In this document: in pieces, positions 8,330 to 17,730 of the stretch
How the letters are laid out: every line of letters starts with the position of its first letter
Position numbering within the stretch: position 1 is the stretch's first letter
The notes under the pieces: generated by a model
Database searches by the model: none
What the model was told of the DNA's origin: nothing
Seen by the model: the letters and a program-made list of their open reading frames with translations, nothing else
Source of the DNA: Cyanomargarita calcarea GSE-NOS-MK-12-04C
GTDB taxonomy: Bacteria; Cyanobacteriota; Cyanobacteriia; Cyanobacteriales; Nostocaceae
DNA: 46,022 nt
Direction of reading: 5' to 3'
Assembly (NCBI GenBank): GCA_019359595.1
Contig: JAHHGZ010000029.1
Coordinates: 64,253-110,274, forward strand
Made by a program: the position numbers and the translations under genes

Positions 8330-8602
8330 GCTTAACGACATCTTGCCGCATTGGTTTAAATTACGATTTGTAAACAAAATCTGAGATTTTCCGAGTCCGT
8401 AAGTAGCTTAAATGTAGCGCTTGCATCATAATTAAAGGCGTAAATTGGTACAAAGAGTTGAATTTCTGAGCGATCGGGCATTATTGCTTAACAAAAACAT
8501 AATAAAAACTTAACTCAGGATAATCTTCGATCCCCCCTTACCAGGTGCTGCATACAGTCCTAAACTGTAGGGGAGAGTTGAAAGGCAGTTGGAAGACATC
8601 TT
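8330..8602 (+). promoter_or_regulatory. upstream region of glgC
   Basis: No gene is seen. The region should hold the glgC promoter and leader. It contains one small hairpin at 8553-8569 (TACAGT/ACTGTA) followed by a G-rich stretch; no operator could be assigned. Confidence 0.35.
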
Positions 8603-9892
8603 ATGAAAAAAGTTTTAGCAATTATTCTGGGCGGTGGTGCTGGCACCCGACTTTACCCGTTAACCAAAATGCGTGCGAAGCCAGCAGTACCAGTGGCAGG
8701 TAAATACCGTTTAATCGATATCCCTGTTAGTAACTGTATAAATTCTGAACTATTCAAAATTTACGTTCTGACACAATTCAACTCAGCTTCTCTAAACCGT
8801 CACATCGCTCGTACCTATAACTTTTCTGGCTTCAGTGAAGGTTTTGTAGAAGTGTTAGCCGCACAGCAAACCCCAGAAAACCCCAACTGGTTCCAAGGAA
8901 CAGCCGATGCAGTTCGTCAGTATTTGTGGATGTTACAAGAATGGGATGTAGAAGAATTTCTCATTCTTTCTGGGGATCACCTGTACCGCATGGATTACCG
9001 GATGTTTATACAGCGTCACAGGGAAACCAAGGCTGATATTACTCTCTCGGTCATCCCAATGGACGATCGCCGCGCCTCAGATTTTGGTTTAATGAAAATA
9101 GACGATGCTGGTAGGGTAATCGACTTTAGCGAAAAACCCAAAGGCGAAGATTTAATGAATATGCGCGTCGATACAACTATCCTGGGGTTGACACCAGAAC
9201 AAGCCCAACTACAGCCCTACATCGCTTCGATGGGGATTTATGTTTTTAAGAAAGATATTTTGATTAAGTTACTGCGAGAATCCATAGAACGGACTGATTT
9301 TGGTAAAGAAATTATTCCTGACGCTGCCAAGGATCACAACGTTCAAGCCTTCTTGTATGATGACTATTGGGAAGATATCGGAACCATCGAAGCCTTCTAT
9401 CACGCCAACTTGGCACTAACTCAGCAACCCCTACCCCCCTTTAGCTTCTACGACGAAAAATACCCAATTTATACCCGTGCCCGTTACCTACCCCCTAGCA
9501 AACTCTTAGATTGCCACATCAGACAATCGATTATTGGCGAAGGTTGCATCCTGAAAACCTGCCGCATTGAACATTCGGTGTTGGGAGTCAGAACTCGGAT
9601 TGACTCAGGCACCAACATCGAAGATTCACTAATAATGGGTGCCGACTTTTATCAAACCGCTGTCGAACGCCAAAAAATCGTCGAAAATGGTGAAATGCCT
9701 GTAGGAATCGGTCCAGGTTGCATCATCCGTCGGGCGATCGTTGATAAGAATGCACGTATCGGTCACGATGTCAAGATTATTAACAAAGATGACGTACAAG
9801 AAGCCGAACGTGAAAGTCAAGGCTTCTATATCCGCAGCGGTATTGTCGTTGTACTAAAAAATGCCATCATCCCGGATGGAACTGTGATTTAA
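8603..9892 (+). CDS. glgC: glucose-1-phosphate adenylyltransferase
   Basis: Full-length (429 residues) ADP-glucose pyrophosphorylase, which makes ADP-glucose from glucose-1-phosphate and ATP, the committed step of glycogen synthesis. The N-terminus has the nucleotidyltransferase signature [17 protein letters not shown] followed by [31 protein letters not shown]-type residues (here [11 protein letters not shown]) and the [13 protein letters not shown] segment are present, with a left-handed beta-helix C-terminus. The length and the K residues near the C-terminal end fit the 3-phosphoglycerate-activated cyanobacterial type. It is monocistronic between a terminator upstream and a hairpin downstream. 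A glycogen debranching gene at 15619 belongs to the same storage metabolism but is not in the same operon. Confidence 0.97.
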   Translation: MKKVLAIILGGGAGTRLYPLTKMRAKPAVPVAGKYRLIDIPVSNCINSELFKIYVLTQFNSASLNRHIARTYNFSGFSEGFVEVLAAQQTPENPNWFQGTADAVRQYLWMLQEWDVEEFLILSGDHLYRMDYRMFIQRHRETKADITLSVIPMDDRRASDFGLMKIDDAGRVIDFSEKPKGEDLMNMRVDTTILGLTPEQAQLQPYIASMGIYVFKKDILIKLLRESIERTDFGKEIIPDAAKDHNVQAFLYDDYWEDIGTIEAFYHANLALTQQPLPPFSFYDEKYPIYTRARYLPPSKLLDCHIRQSIIGEGCILKTCRIEHSVLGVRTRIDSGTNIEDSLIMGADFYQTAVERQKIVENGEMPVGIGPGCIIRRAIVDKNARIGHDVKIINKDDVQEAERESQGFYIRSGIVVVLKNAIIPDGTVI

Positions 9893-9906
9893 AAGTGCCG
9901 AGTTAG

Positions 9907-9943
9907 AAGTAGAGATGTGAGGAACATCGCATCTCTACTTTTA
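9907..9943. terminator. bidirectional terminator-like hairpin between convergent genes
   Basis: AAGTAGAGATG (9907-9917) pairs perfectly with CATCTCTACTT (9930-9940), followed by TTTA. It lies 14 bases after glgC and before the convergent minus-strand ATPase gene. A related GTAGAGATG sequence recurs near 11947. Confidence 0.6.
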
Positions 9944-9994
9944 CAAAGCGATCGCGCACAATTTTCCAGACTTCAAACCCTTTTGACCTCATAC

Positions 9995-11545
9995 TCACGC
10001 ACGTATGACAGTAATGGAACGTTTATTTTTTGTGATGACAATTTGCGTTGACAAACGTTCTTCGATTGGTGGTGCATTTTTACGTCGGTCAAACACAAAT
10101 AACCAACCAAAATCTAATCCTAAGCGTGCTAAGTATGATTCTAATTGCTCGATTCCTTCGGCTTGGGGGTCACGCTTTTTATCGCGCCATACTTTTAATT
10201 CTATTCCTAACGTAACACTTCTATATCTCAAGCATAAATCCATGCGGTCGCTCCCAATTGCATATTCACGTTCAAGTGTGCCACCACCATTGACGACACG
10301 ATGCAAGAAAGCCATTAATACTAAATGTGGCGCTATTTCATGGTAAGCAGTACTGCCTAATAATGGTTCCCCATGCTGCCGCCAAAATCTGATAAACGCT
10401 TCTAGTAAAGCATCTATGTTTAATTCGCCTGTCTGGGTTAACCAACTGGGACTAATGTGAGGTAAACTGTCTTGGGTTCCTTGCACTAAAACACGGGGAA
10501 TGACTTCGGTATAAATCGGGTTAGCAATAACGAGTCCCCCCGCAGGATCGCGTCGCAATAATCCTAAATCGATTAAATATTGTCGGTCATCGGCTGGGGT
10601 ATCGCCTAATGCTTGTCCTGCTAACATCGGTTCGATGATGTCTTTGACTCGTTGTTCTCGAAGTTTTTCTGCTAGAGAATCGAGATGGGTGTCTTGACGG
10701 GCAATTAATATTTCCTTGGCTTGTAAAATATGTTCTTTGTTAATAGTAATATTTCTATCCTTAACCATTTTTTCCACAACTTGTTTTGCAAGAGCATTTA
10801 CTAACCAAGGTTGTCCTTGGGTTAAATCAAAGGCTGTGAATATTGCTTCAGAGGTAAAAATTTGTCCGGTTTCTTCGGTATGTTGCTGGTATAACTCTGC
10901 AACTTCCTCGTGATTAAAGTTTCTTAGGGTAATGGAAGTGACTTTAATATTAAAAGGACTGGCTGTATTTAAGCGATCGCTACCACCAGATGCAACCTTA
11001 TAATCCCGCACATCCCGCAAGCCAATCAACCCCACGGATGAGGGAAAGTTTTCCGGACGACTGCGATAACCATCTCGTAACTGTCGCAACACCGAAATCA
11101 GGGTTTCGTCTTGTAAAGAGTCGATTTCATCGATAAATAGCACTAGTGGGCGCTTGATTGCTTGCGTCCAGGCTCTTAAACTCGCTCTAATTCTCTGTCC
11201 AGGAGAATTATAAACCCAAGTTGGGGGTTGTAGTTCTGTGGGTAAGGAATCCTCAATTGTATCCCGCCAAGTTTCTAGAATCGCCAATTCTGCTGCACCT
11301 GGGTCATGATTAAATGCACTTCCTACTTCTGCGGATACCATTACTGCTGCATAACGTCCACTTGCAGTAAGTTGTTTTGCTAGCGATAGCATTGCGGTAG
11401 TTTTACCAGTTTGGCGAGGTGCATGAACGACAAAATAACTCTCTTGTTCGATAAGCAGTTCCAAGTCGGGTAGCCGACTGGTAGGTGGCAGCATATAGTG
11501 TTTGTCTGCTTTACACGGACCAGCAATGTTGAACCAGCGAGACAT
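9995..11545 (-). CDS. AAA-like ATPase with PD-(D/E)XK nuclease-like C-terminus
   Basis: About 516 residues from the ATG at 11545; a GTG at 11569 would add eight residues, but MSRWFNIAGPC is the more usual start for this family. Walker A is APRQTGKTT (42-50) and Walker B LVLFIDEID (about 133-141), with a following helical winged region. The C-terminal 110 residues contain D-x-M-D-L and GIELKVW separated as in PD-(D/E)XK nuclease folds (E and K as candidate metal and catalytic residues). Proteins of this build are common in cyanobacteria, often in several copies, and their role is not established. It is convergent with glgC. The protein is probably soluble. Confidence 0.75.
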   Translation of the reverse strand: MSRWFNIAGPCKADKHYMLPPTSRLPDLELLIEQESYFVVHAPRQTGKTTAMLSLAKQLTASGRYAAVMVSAEVGSAFNHDPGAAELAILETWRDTIEDSLPTELQPPTWVYNSPGQRIRASLRAWTQAIKRPLVLFIDEIDSLQDETLISVLRQLRDGYRSRPENFPSSVGLIGLRDVRDYKVASGGSDRLNTASPFNIKVTSITLRNFNHEEVAELYQQHTEETGQIFTSEAIFTAFDLTQGQPWLVNALAKQVVEKMVKDRNITINKEHILQAKEILIARQDTHLDSLAEKLREQRVKDIIEPMLAGQALGDTPADDRQYLIDLGLLRRDPAGGLVIANPIYTEVIPRVLVQGTQDSLPHISPSWLTQTGELNIDALLEAFIRFWRQHGEPLLGSTAYHEIAPHLVLMAFLHRVVNGGGTLEREYAIGSDRMDLCLRYRSVTLGIELKVWRDKKRDPQAEGIEQLESYLARLGLDFGWLFVFDRRKNAPPIEERLSTQIVITKNKRSITVIRA

Positions 11546-12301
11546 GGGATGTTTGCAGATAGCGGACACTTTGAGTTTAGACGATTTTAGGTTTTCGATT
11601 TTGGAAGTGCGATCGCATAGCGACTCATTTGGAGCATCGCACCAATCTACTTACAATAAAAGCTCAAAAAGATGAGGAATCTGTGAAGTTGATGCCTTTT
11701 GATTTGTGCGATCACATTCGGGTGTCATAGGAATTTTCTGGGTATGAGGGATTCAGATACCTGAAACTAGCGTGATTTGTTCGCTTTCCTACTGCCAACG
11801 AAGACTATTTTCAACTAGCGGTTGAAGCGATCGCCCACAACTTCCCCCAAATCTCGAATCAATCAATATCCACAGCAATCCGCACTGTAAATTTGTCAAT
11901 ACTGCAATTTGACCAAATCTGGATGAAGCTTTTTCACCGAACGCAAAGTAGAGATGTTCTGCCATTCGTCTCTACCGCCATCGTGATGCCCGTATGTCTA
12001 CCACTTCGTGGTATCGCGGTACATCTGTTGCGAACAAGTCGAGAAAGCCGTCCCATGAGGGAAAATTTGGGTTGATAGACTAAAAGGTTAAGCAGGTGTG
12101 GAAATTGCGATCGCCCTTTGCAGCAGTAACCGCACTTGATTTTCTTTAATATTTGTTAATTTAAAATCAGAGTTTATACGATCGAGTAGAAATTAATTGT
12201 TGGTTGTGAGCTCACACTCAACAGTTAACCATTATGGACTAACTACTTTTGATTCCCAATTACAAAAAAACATAATGGAAATTTATATAGGAGGCTGGTA
12301 G
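11546..12301. other. intergenic stretch, no gene recognised
   Basis: About 750 bp between two divergent genes. It contains HIP1-like sites, a perfect small hairpin (TACCAC/GTGGTA at 11999-12013) and, near the right end, the presumed promoter of the DnaJ-type gene. A 60-codon ORF at 11893-12075 has no recognisable features and overlaps repeat-like sequence, so it is not called as a gene. Confidence 0.5.
12205..12216. promoter_or_regulatory. 12-bp perfect palindrome upstream of DnaJ-type gene
   Basis: TGTGAGCTCACA, 86 bp before the start codon. It is a candidate operator only from its symmetry and place. It does not match the CRP consensus spacing, since it has two bases instead of six between the half-sites. 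Confidence 0.3.
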
Positions 12302-13282
12302 ATGGCTGCAACCGATTTTAAAGACTATTACGCAATTTTGGGAGTTAGTAAGACTGCCACTCCAGAGGAAATCAAACAAGCATTTCGCAAACTAGCCCGG
12401 AAGTTTCACCCGGATGTTAACCCCGGCAACAAACAGGCAGAGGCAAAGTTTAAAGAAATTAACGAAGCCTACGAAGTTTTATCAGATCCAGACAAACGTA
12501 AAAAATACGACCAATTTGGGCAATACTGGAAACAGGCTGGTCAAGGTTTCCCTGGAGGTGCGGCTGGCGGTGGCGTTGATATGAACGGCTTTGACTTCAG
12601 TCAATACGGCAGTTTTGATGAATTTGTCAATGAGTTACTAGGACGCTTTGGTAGCCCTCCTCGTGGTGGTCAACAAGCTTACTCTTACCGTACTTCTACT
12701 GGTACACCTAGTGGTTTTGGTTTTCAAGATGGAAGTACAAGTCCCGCTCAGGATAGCGAAGCTGCAATTAATCTGACTTTTGCCGAAGCGTTTCATGGGG
12801 TGCAGAAGTCTCTCCGGCTGGGTAACGAAGTAATTGATGTCCGCATCCCCGCCGGCGCTAAATCTGGTAGTCGCTTGCGTATACGAGGCAAAGGACCGAT
12901 AAACCCTTTCAACCAACAACGTGGTGATTTATATTTAAAAGTAGAACTGACTCAGCATCCCTTCTTTCAATTTGAAGGTGATAATTTGGTGTGCGAAGTC
13001 CCAATTACTCCAGATGAAGCCACTCTAGGAGCTTCTATAGACGTGCCCACCCCTGATGGGATGGTTAATGTCAAACTTCCTGCCGGAGTACGTTCCGGTC
13101 AATCCTTGCGTCTGCGTGGTAAAGGTTGGCATCAACCCAAAGGTGGACGTGGTGACCAATTTGTGAAAGTCGCGATCGTCCCACCAAAAGACCTGACACC
13201 ACAAGAGCGCGAATATTATGAAAAAATCCGTGCTATCCGCACCTACAATCCCCGCAGTCATTTGCCCCAGGTGAAACTTTAG
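12302..13282 (+). CDS. DnaJ-family (CbpA-type) co-chaperone
   Basis: A 326-residue Hsp40. The J domain (about 5-72) has the HPD tripeptide at 36-38 that stimulates the DnaK ATPase. A Gly/Phe-rich linker with GGAAGGG follows, then the two C-terminal substrate-binding beta domains (from about 150). No CxxCxGxG zinc finger is present, so this is a class B, CbpA-like protein and not canonical DnaJ. The start is well supported by an AGGAGG-like ribosome site (ATAGGAGGCT) 8 bases before the ATG. Its stop codon directly touches a heptamer repeat array shared with the convergent glutathione S-transferase gene. It is probably stress-responsive, but only a 12-bp palindrome upstream hints at regulation. 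Confidence 0.93.
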   Translation: MAATDFKDYYAILGVSKTATPEEIKQAFRKLARKFHPDVNPGNKQAEAKFKEINEAYEVLSDPDKRKKYDQFGQYWKQAGQGFPGGAAGGGVDMNGFDFSQYGSFDEFVNELLGRFGSPPRGGQQAYSYRTSTGTPSGFGFQDGSTSPAQDSEAAINLTFAEAFHGVQKSLRLGNEVIDVRIPAGAKSGSRLRIRGKGPINPFNQQRGDLYLKVELTQHPFFQFEGDNLVCEVPITPDEATLGASIDVPTPDGMVNVKLPAGVRSGQSLRLRGKGWHQPKGGRGDQFVKVAIVPPKDLTPQEREYYEKIRAIRTYNPRSHLPQVKL

Positions 13283-13408
13283 TTGTTGGTTGTTGGTTGT
13301 TGGTTGTTGGTTGTTGGTTGTTGGTTGTTGGTTGTTAGTTGTTGGTTGTTAGTTGTTGGTTGTTGGTTGTTGGTTGTTGGTTGTTAGTTGTTGGTTGTTG
13401 GTTGTTAG
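13283..13408. repeat. TTGTTGG heptamer tandem array (about 18 copies)
   Basis: Short tandemly repeated repetitive sequence TTGTTGG, with TTGTTAG variants, starting at the stop codon of the DnaJ-type gene. The copy number probably varies between strains. Confidence 0.95.
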
Positions 13409-13422
13409 ATTTTTACTACTAT

Positions 13423-13467
13423 CCACTAACCACTAACCACTAACCACTACCCACTAACCACTAACAA
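13423..13467. repeat. CCACTAA heptamer tandem array, inverted partner of the TTGTTGG array
   Basis: About six copies of CCACTAA ending at the stop codon of the glutathione S-transferase gene. It can pair, with one wobble and one mismatch per unit, with the TTGTTGG array, so both together can fold into one long hairpin. Confidence 0.9.
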
Positions 13468-14121
13468 CTATCTAGCCATCCTAGCCAGCACGATAGTTTT
13501 AAAAGCTTCGATGTTCTCCGGGGTAGGTTCGCTAGTTTGCCACGCTGGACGTTCGATTAAGCGATCGCACCAAGCACTCAATTTTGGATATTCACTCAAG
13601 GAAACGCCAACTCTTGGCAACACGGGTACTATAGTTCCAGCGACAGCCTCAGCTAGAGTTAGACTTTCACTGCCAAAATAGGGGCGATCGCCTAATAAAC
13701 TTTCCAAAAATTTCAGCACTACTGATATTTTCTGCTTTGACTGCTCAATTTTTTCTGGTTCTCCAGCAGACAAGCCTAGAAATATAGGAAAAAATGCATT
13801 AAGGGCAGGCAATAATTCGTTTACTGCTACCATTTCTATCATCCGCACAGTTGCCAAATCTTTCACATCAGCAGGCAACATCGCAGGTGTGGGATATTTC
13901 GCTTCCAAATAATCCAGAATCGCTAAGGATTCGACAATTGTAAAACCATCATCCACCAAAACTGGAATGTGGTGAAAGGGATTAAGCGCCAAATACTCTG
14001 GTTGCATTTGGTCACCATCGAGTTTAATTTCCACCAACTCAAATTCCAGGTTTTTCTCTAGTAGCACAACCCAAACACGCCGGGAGTTTGGAGAAATCGG
14101 AGTCTGATAAAGCTTTAGCAT
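13468..14121 (-). CDS. glutathione S-transferase family protein
   Basis: About 217 residues from the ATG at 14121, which is preceded by GAGAGG seven bases upstream; a longer start at 14136 lacks such a site. The thioredoxin-like N-terminal domain begins MLKLYQTPISPNSRRVWVVLLEK, with Ser/Pro at the position of the catalytic residue, and includes NPFHHIPVLVDDGFTIVESLAI, which holds the cis-Pro and the glutathione-binding ES pair. A helical C-terminal domain follows. The likely role is conjugation or reduction with glutathione in the cytoplasm; the substrate is not predictable. It is convergent with the DnaJ-type gene and lies downstream, on the same strand, of a redoxin and a peroxiredoxin gene, a possible oxidative-stress neighbourhood. 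Confidence 0.9.
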   Translation of the reverse strand: MLKLYQTPISPNSRRVWVVLLEKNLEFELVEIKLDGDQMQPEYLALNPFHHIPVLVDDGFTIVESLAILDYLEAKYPTPAMLPADVKDLATVRMIEMVAVNELLPALNAFFPIFLGLSAGEPEKIEQSKQKISVVLKFLESLLGDRPYFGSESLTLAEAVAGTIVPVLPRVGVSLSEYPKLSAWCDRLIERPAWQTSEPTPENIEAFKTIVLARMAR

Positions 14122-14236
14122 GGGAAAACCTCTCAATTAAGCGATCGCTCTTATTCGTAAGCCATTATACCAATTCTGTGTAAAGCAGCTAAATAAAGGA
14201 TGTGGCAGACTCATTAACCGTAATAGCACCAAAAAA

Positions 14237-14785
14237 TTATCCGTTGCCACTATTATACTGTTCTAACAATTTTTCTACACTGGCATTGTAGTCGAGAAAA
14301 GAAAATAAATGTCTATAGCGTAGCTTGCCTTCTTTATCTAACACAAACTGTGCTGGTAAAGGCGCTCCTAATGCTTGCCCTACTTGATATGTCCGAAATA
14401 TGCGGCAACTGGGATCGCTCAATAACGGCATTTTCAAACCTAAATCTTTGACAACTATTTGGCTCTGCCGTTCATCTGTACTAGCAATCATCAAAACTTC
14501 TATATTACGATTCTTAAATTGCTCGTAATTTTCATTCATAGCTTTGATATGAGGAAAGCAAAAAGGACAATATTGCTTTTCTGTAAAAATCCGCGTAAAT
14601 AAAAGCAATACTGGCTGCTTATCTCTAGAATCAGATAATTTTACTAAAGTCCCGTTCGTAATATCCGGTAATTGAAAATCTGGAGTAAGAAATCCCAATG
14701 GACGTTTATCTGTAGCTGGAATCGGGAAAAAATTTCGGAAGAAGCGCTCATTAAATAAGCCGCTAAAATCAGTTGAAGTTAGCAT
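14237..14785 (-). CDS. AhpC/TSA-type redoxin with CPFC motif
   Basis: A 182-residue thioredoxin-fold protein. The redoxin domain starts near residue 33 (TPDFQLPDITNG), with a Cys pair in QYCPFC (Cys73 and Cys76) at the active-site position. This differs from the P-x-x-x-T-x-x-C of true peroxiredoxins and resembles a thiol-disulfide redoxin. PAQFVLDKEGKLRYRH is the usual C-terminal strand with the cis-Pro. No signal peptide is seen. It lies 95 bp downstream of the 2-Cys peroxiredoxin gene on the same strand, with a hairpin in between, so cotranscription may be partial. Its role as reductase or peroxidase is open. Confidence 0.75.
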   Translation of the reverse strand: MLTSTDFSGLFNERFFRNFFPIPATDKRPLGFLTPDFQLPDITNGTLVKLSDSRDKQPVLLLFTRIFTEKQYCPFCFPHIKAMNENYEQFKNRNIEVLMIASTDERQSQIVVKDLGLKMPLLSDPSCRIFRTYQVGQALGAPLPAQFVLDKEGKLRYRHLFSFLDYNASVEKLLEQYNSGNG

Positions 14786-14831
14786 ACTATCTTGATAATG
14801 TTAATTATAAATTAATAAACTTCGTCTCTTC

Positions 14832-14873
14832 GTGCCTTCGTGGTTAATAAAAAAAAATAAACCACAAAGGCAC
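14832..14873 (-). terminator. hairpin after the 2-Cys peroxiredoxin gene
   Basis: GTGCCTTCGTGGTTA pairs, with one mismatch, with the sequence at 14858-14873 across an A-rich loop. On the minus strand it follows the peroxiredoxin stop codon by eight bases. It belongs to a widespread dispersed type, so terminator function is likely but not certain. Confidence 0.5.
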
Positions 14874-14880
14874 AAAAAAC

Positions 14881-15486
14881 CTAAACAGCAGAGAAGTAAA
14901 CTTTAGACTTCACTGGATCGGGATTCATCGTCTTATCACCTGGTTGCCAACCTGCGGGGCAAACTTCATCGGGGTGAGACTGTACGTATTGAAGTGCTTG
15001 CAATGTCCGCAAAGTTTCATCAACACTGCGGCCAAACGCTAAGTTGTTGATCGTCGCATGCTGCACAACACCATCTTTGTCAATGATGAACAGCCCACGC
15101 AAAGCAATACCTGCGGCTGGATCGAGGACGTTGTAAGCGGCACTAACTTCTTTCTTGATGTCGGCAACTAGGGGGTAGTTGAGATCGCCGATACCACCAG
15201 ACTTGCGATCGGTTTGAACCCAAGCCAAGTGAGAGAATTCGCTGTCAACGGAAACACCAAGGATTTCGGTGTTAACTTTTTTGAATTCTTCGTGGCGATC
15301 GCTAAATGCTGTAATCTCAGTAGGACAAACAAAGGTAAAGTCTAGTGGATAGAAAAACAGGACGACATACTTGCCACGATAGTCGGAAAGTTTTATTGTC
15401 TTAAATTCCTGATCCACCACAGCCGTTGCTGTGAAGTCGGGAGCCTGTTGACCTACACGGAGGCATCCTTCTACTGCACTCGACAT
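14881..15486 (-). CDS. typical 2-Cys peroxiredoxin
   Basis: A 201-residue thiol peroxidase that reduces hydrogen peroxide and organic hydroperoxides. The peroxidatic Cys54 is in DFTFVCPTE and the resolving Cys176 in EVCPAGW. A GGIG loop (97-100) and a C-terminal YF (197-198) are both present; this pair marks the eukaryote-like type that can be inactivated by overoxidation. The electron donor is normally thioredoxin or NADPH-thioredoxin reductase. The protein is cytoplasmic. It is divergent from the glycogen debranching gene with 132 bp between starts. The start ATG is followed by a standard N-terminus ([13 protein letters not shown]). Confidence 0.95.
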   Translation of the reverse strand: MSSAVEGCLRVGQQAPDFTATAVVDQEFKTIKLSDYRGKYVVLFFYPLDFTFVCPTEITAFSDRHEEFKKVNTEILGVSVDSEFSHLAWVQTDRKSGGIGDLNYPLVADIKKEVSAAYNVLDPAAGIALRGLFIIDKDGVVQHATINNLAFGRSVDETLRTLQALQYVQSHPDEVCPAGWQPGDKTMNPDPVKSKVYFSAV

Positions 15487-15618
15487 ATACTAATTCTCCT
15501 TGAGCTTATATCGTTCTAGTATCGTTATTCGGGTCAAGTAAAACCCACCCATCACGTCGTGATTGTTTAATTACGAACTGTTACGAATATATCATAGTCA
15601 TAACGATTTTGAGTAGCA

Positions 15619-17730
15619 ATGAAAAATTTAGATCCCAGAGAATGGTTGCTCACTAATGGCTTGGGGAGTTTTGCCAGCGGTACAGTTTCAGATGTTCGGA
15701 CTCGGACTTATCACGGGTGGTTGTTTGCAGCAGATTGCCCACCTTCTGGGCGGAAACTGCTATTTTCCCATCTAGAAGCTAGCTTAGAGCTGCCAGACAG
15801 GGTTGTGGCGCTGGGGACTAATTTTTGGAGCAGTGGTCAAGTTCAGCCAACAGGCTATGAATTGCTGCGCTCTTTTGATATTAACCCAGTTCCGAAATGG
15901 ATATGGGGTGAAGACAAATGGCAGTTATCTCGGGAATTGATCATGCCTCATGGTTTGTCTTGGAGTAAGCCCGAGAATCTAATTCCTCACTCCCCATTCT
16001 GCGATCGCGTTTTAATTCACTATCGCTTCTTTGGCGAGGATATTGGTATTTTAAAGCTGCGGTTGCTAATAGGCGATCGCGATTTTCACCAGCAGCAGCA
16101 AGCAGAAAAAGAATTATATTTTTCACAACTGTTGGAACCCAGACAAATCTCTCTACAAGCGATCGATTCGGGACGGTTTGGGACACCTTGGCACTTACGA
16201 TGGACGCAAGGAGACTATCAACCAGAAGGTTTTTGGTACTGGAATTATCTCTTGCCAGAGGAAACACAAAGAGGATTAGGCGATCGCGAAGATTTATATA
16301 GTCCTGGTTACCTAAGCATCCCTCTTGTGCCTGGAGATACAGTCACCCTAGAAGCACGGGTGGGTTTTCCCAATGAACTAGAAACGGAACTTACTAGCGA
16401 TACCTTTGCAGAAGCCGTTGAGTTCGAGAGGATTAGGCTCTCGCAAATTTTTGGATGGGGAAGAGAAGGAGCAGGGGAGCAAGGGAGCAGGGGGCAGGGG
16501 GCAGGGGAGCAGGGGGAGAATTTTTCCTCATCCCCCACTTTCTCCCCCACTTCCCTCTCCTCAATTTGCGAGGAATTACAACGAGCAAGCGATCAGTTTA
16601 TCGTCTATCGTGCTTCAATAGATGGGCCAACAGTGATTGCTGGTTATCACTGGTTTAATGATTGGGGACGGGATACTTTAATTGCATTACCGGGGTTGGC
16701 GTTGGTGCCCAAGCGGTTTGATTTGGCAAAAGGGCTTTTGCAGACCTTTGGACGTTACTGTAACTACGGTTTGATTCCGAATGCGTTCCCCGATATCGGT
16801 GGTGAGCCGTTTTATAACAGTATTGATGCGGCGCTGTGGTGGATTGAAACTTTAGGACTTTATTTAGAAGCGACTAAGGATTGGGAGTTTTTGGCAGAGC
16901 AATACCCAGTTGTATGGCAAATTTACAAAGCGTTTATGGGTGGTACGCGCTATAATATCCAGGTAGATTCTACAGATGGGTTGGTTGGTTGGGATGCTCG
17001 GGGTGTTGCCCTGACTTGGATGGACGCTGTGATTGACGGGCAGCCTGTAACCCCCCGTCGTGGTAAAGCAGTGGAAATCAATGCCTTATGGTATTCCGCT
17101 TTATGTTGGGCCAGTCGGTGGGCAGAAATCTTAAGCGAGCAAGAATCCCCAGTTGAGGGGATGCGCTTGGCGAAGCAGGCAAGACGTTATACCCAGCAAG
17201 CAGAACAGGTGAAAGCTTCGCTCCAGAAGTTTTGGAATCCCCAACTCGGCTACTTATACGACACGATTGAACCGGACGATCGCCGCAATTGCCAAATTCG
17301 ACCCAATGCCGTTTTAGCGCTTTCGTTGCGTCATTGTGGGTTTCCTCAACACCAGGGACTGCAAATACTCGATCTCGCAGCTTCTTGCTTGCTTACTCCC
17401 TATGGACTTCGCAGTCTTGCTCCTTTTGATCCAGAATATATAGGTAAATATATCGGTAACAACGAAGAACGCGATCGCGCTTACCATCAAGGGACAGTGT
17501 GGAGTTGGCTGATTGGCCCTTTTATTCGCGCTTGGGAGCGGTTCTATGAAATTGATCCACTACCTTTTGATTGGCAGCCCCTATTGAAACATTTCCGCTC
17601 GGATGCTTGTATTGGTTCAATTTCAGAGATTTTTGATGGTGATAAACCTCATACCCCTAGAGGAGCGATCGCCCAAGCTTGGTCTGTTGCTGAGTTAATT
17701 CGACATTGCAAAGAACTAGGGAGTTGTTAA
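15619..17730 (+). CDS. glycogen debranching enzyme (amylo-alpha-1,6-glucosidase type)
   Basis: A 703-residue protein with the N-terminal glycogen-debranching domain (WLLTNGLGSFASGTVS, RTYHGWL) and the C-terminal (alpha/alpha)6 catalytic domain (WFNDWGRDTLIALPG; PDIGGEPFYNSIDAALW; DGQPVTPRRGKAVEINALWY; HQGTVWSWLIGPF), as in the GDE_C/GH133 family. It hydrolyses alpha-1,6 branches of glycogen. Residues about 278-316 form a Gly/Gln/Ser-rich stretch unlike the rest of the protein. It is encoded by a purine-rich then pyrimidine-rich repeat (16450-16566) inserted in frame between LSQI and CEEL. The enzyme may tolerate it as a surface loop. The gene is divergent from the peroxiredoxin gene. Confidence 0.92.
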   Translation: MKNLDPREWLLTNGLGSFASGTVSDVRTRTYHGWLFAADCPPSGRKLLFSHLEASLELPDRVVALGTNFWSSGQVQPTGYELLRSFDINPVPKWIWGEDKWQLSRELIMPHGLSWSKPENLIPHSPFCDRVLIHYRFFGEDIGILKLRLLIGDRDFHQQQQAEKELYFSQLLEPRQISLQAIDSGRFGTPWHLRWTQGDYQPEGFWYWNYLLPEETQRGLGDREDLYSPGYLSIPLVPGDTVTLEARVGFPNELETELTSDTFAEAVEFERIRLSQIFGWGREGAGEQGSRGQGAGEQGENFSSSPTFSPTSLSSICEELQRASDQFIVYRASIDGPTVIAGYHWFNDWGRDTLIALPGLALVPKRFDLAKGLLQTFGRYCNYGLIPNAFPDIGGEPFYNSIDAALWWIETLGLYLEATKDWEFLAEQYPVVWQIYKAFMGGTRYNIQVDSTDGLVGWDARGVALTWMDAVIDGQPVTPRRGKAVEINALWYSALCWASRWAEILSEQESPVEGMRLAKQARRYTQQAEQVKASLQKFWNPQLGYLYDTIEPDDRRNCQIRPNAVLALSLRHCGFPQHQGLQILDLAASCLLTPYGLRSLAPFDPEYIGKYIGNNEERDRAYHQGTVWSWLIGPFIRAWERFYEIDPLPFDWQPLLKHFRSDACIGSISEIFDGDKPHTPRGAIAQAWSVAELIRHCKELGSC
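16450..16566 (+). mobile_element. 117-bp G-rich/C-rich repeat inserted in frame in the debranching gene
   Basis: Removing these 117 bp (39 codons) leaves CTCGCAAATT followed by TGCGAG, a perfect 16-bp palindrome, and restores a continuous LSQICEEL. ATT is present on both sides, as in a 3-bp target duplication. The insert has GGGGAGCA-type units followed by complementary CTCCCC-type sequence, so it can fold on itself. No transposase is encoded. Confidence 0.75.

Noticed and set aside
11893-12075. 60-codon ORF upstream of the DnaJ-type gene
   Set aside because: It covers hairpin and repeat-like sequence and has no conserved features.
12205-12216. TGTGAGCTCACA as a CRP (SyCRP1) site
   Set aside because: The half-sites match, but they are two bases apart instead of six, so it does not fit the CRP consensus. 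Kept only as an unassigned palindrome.
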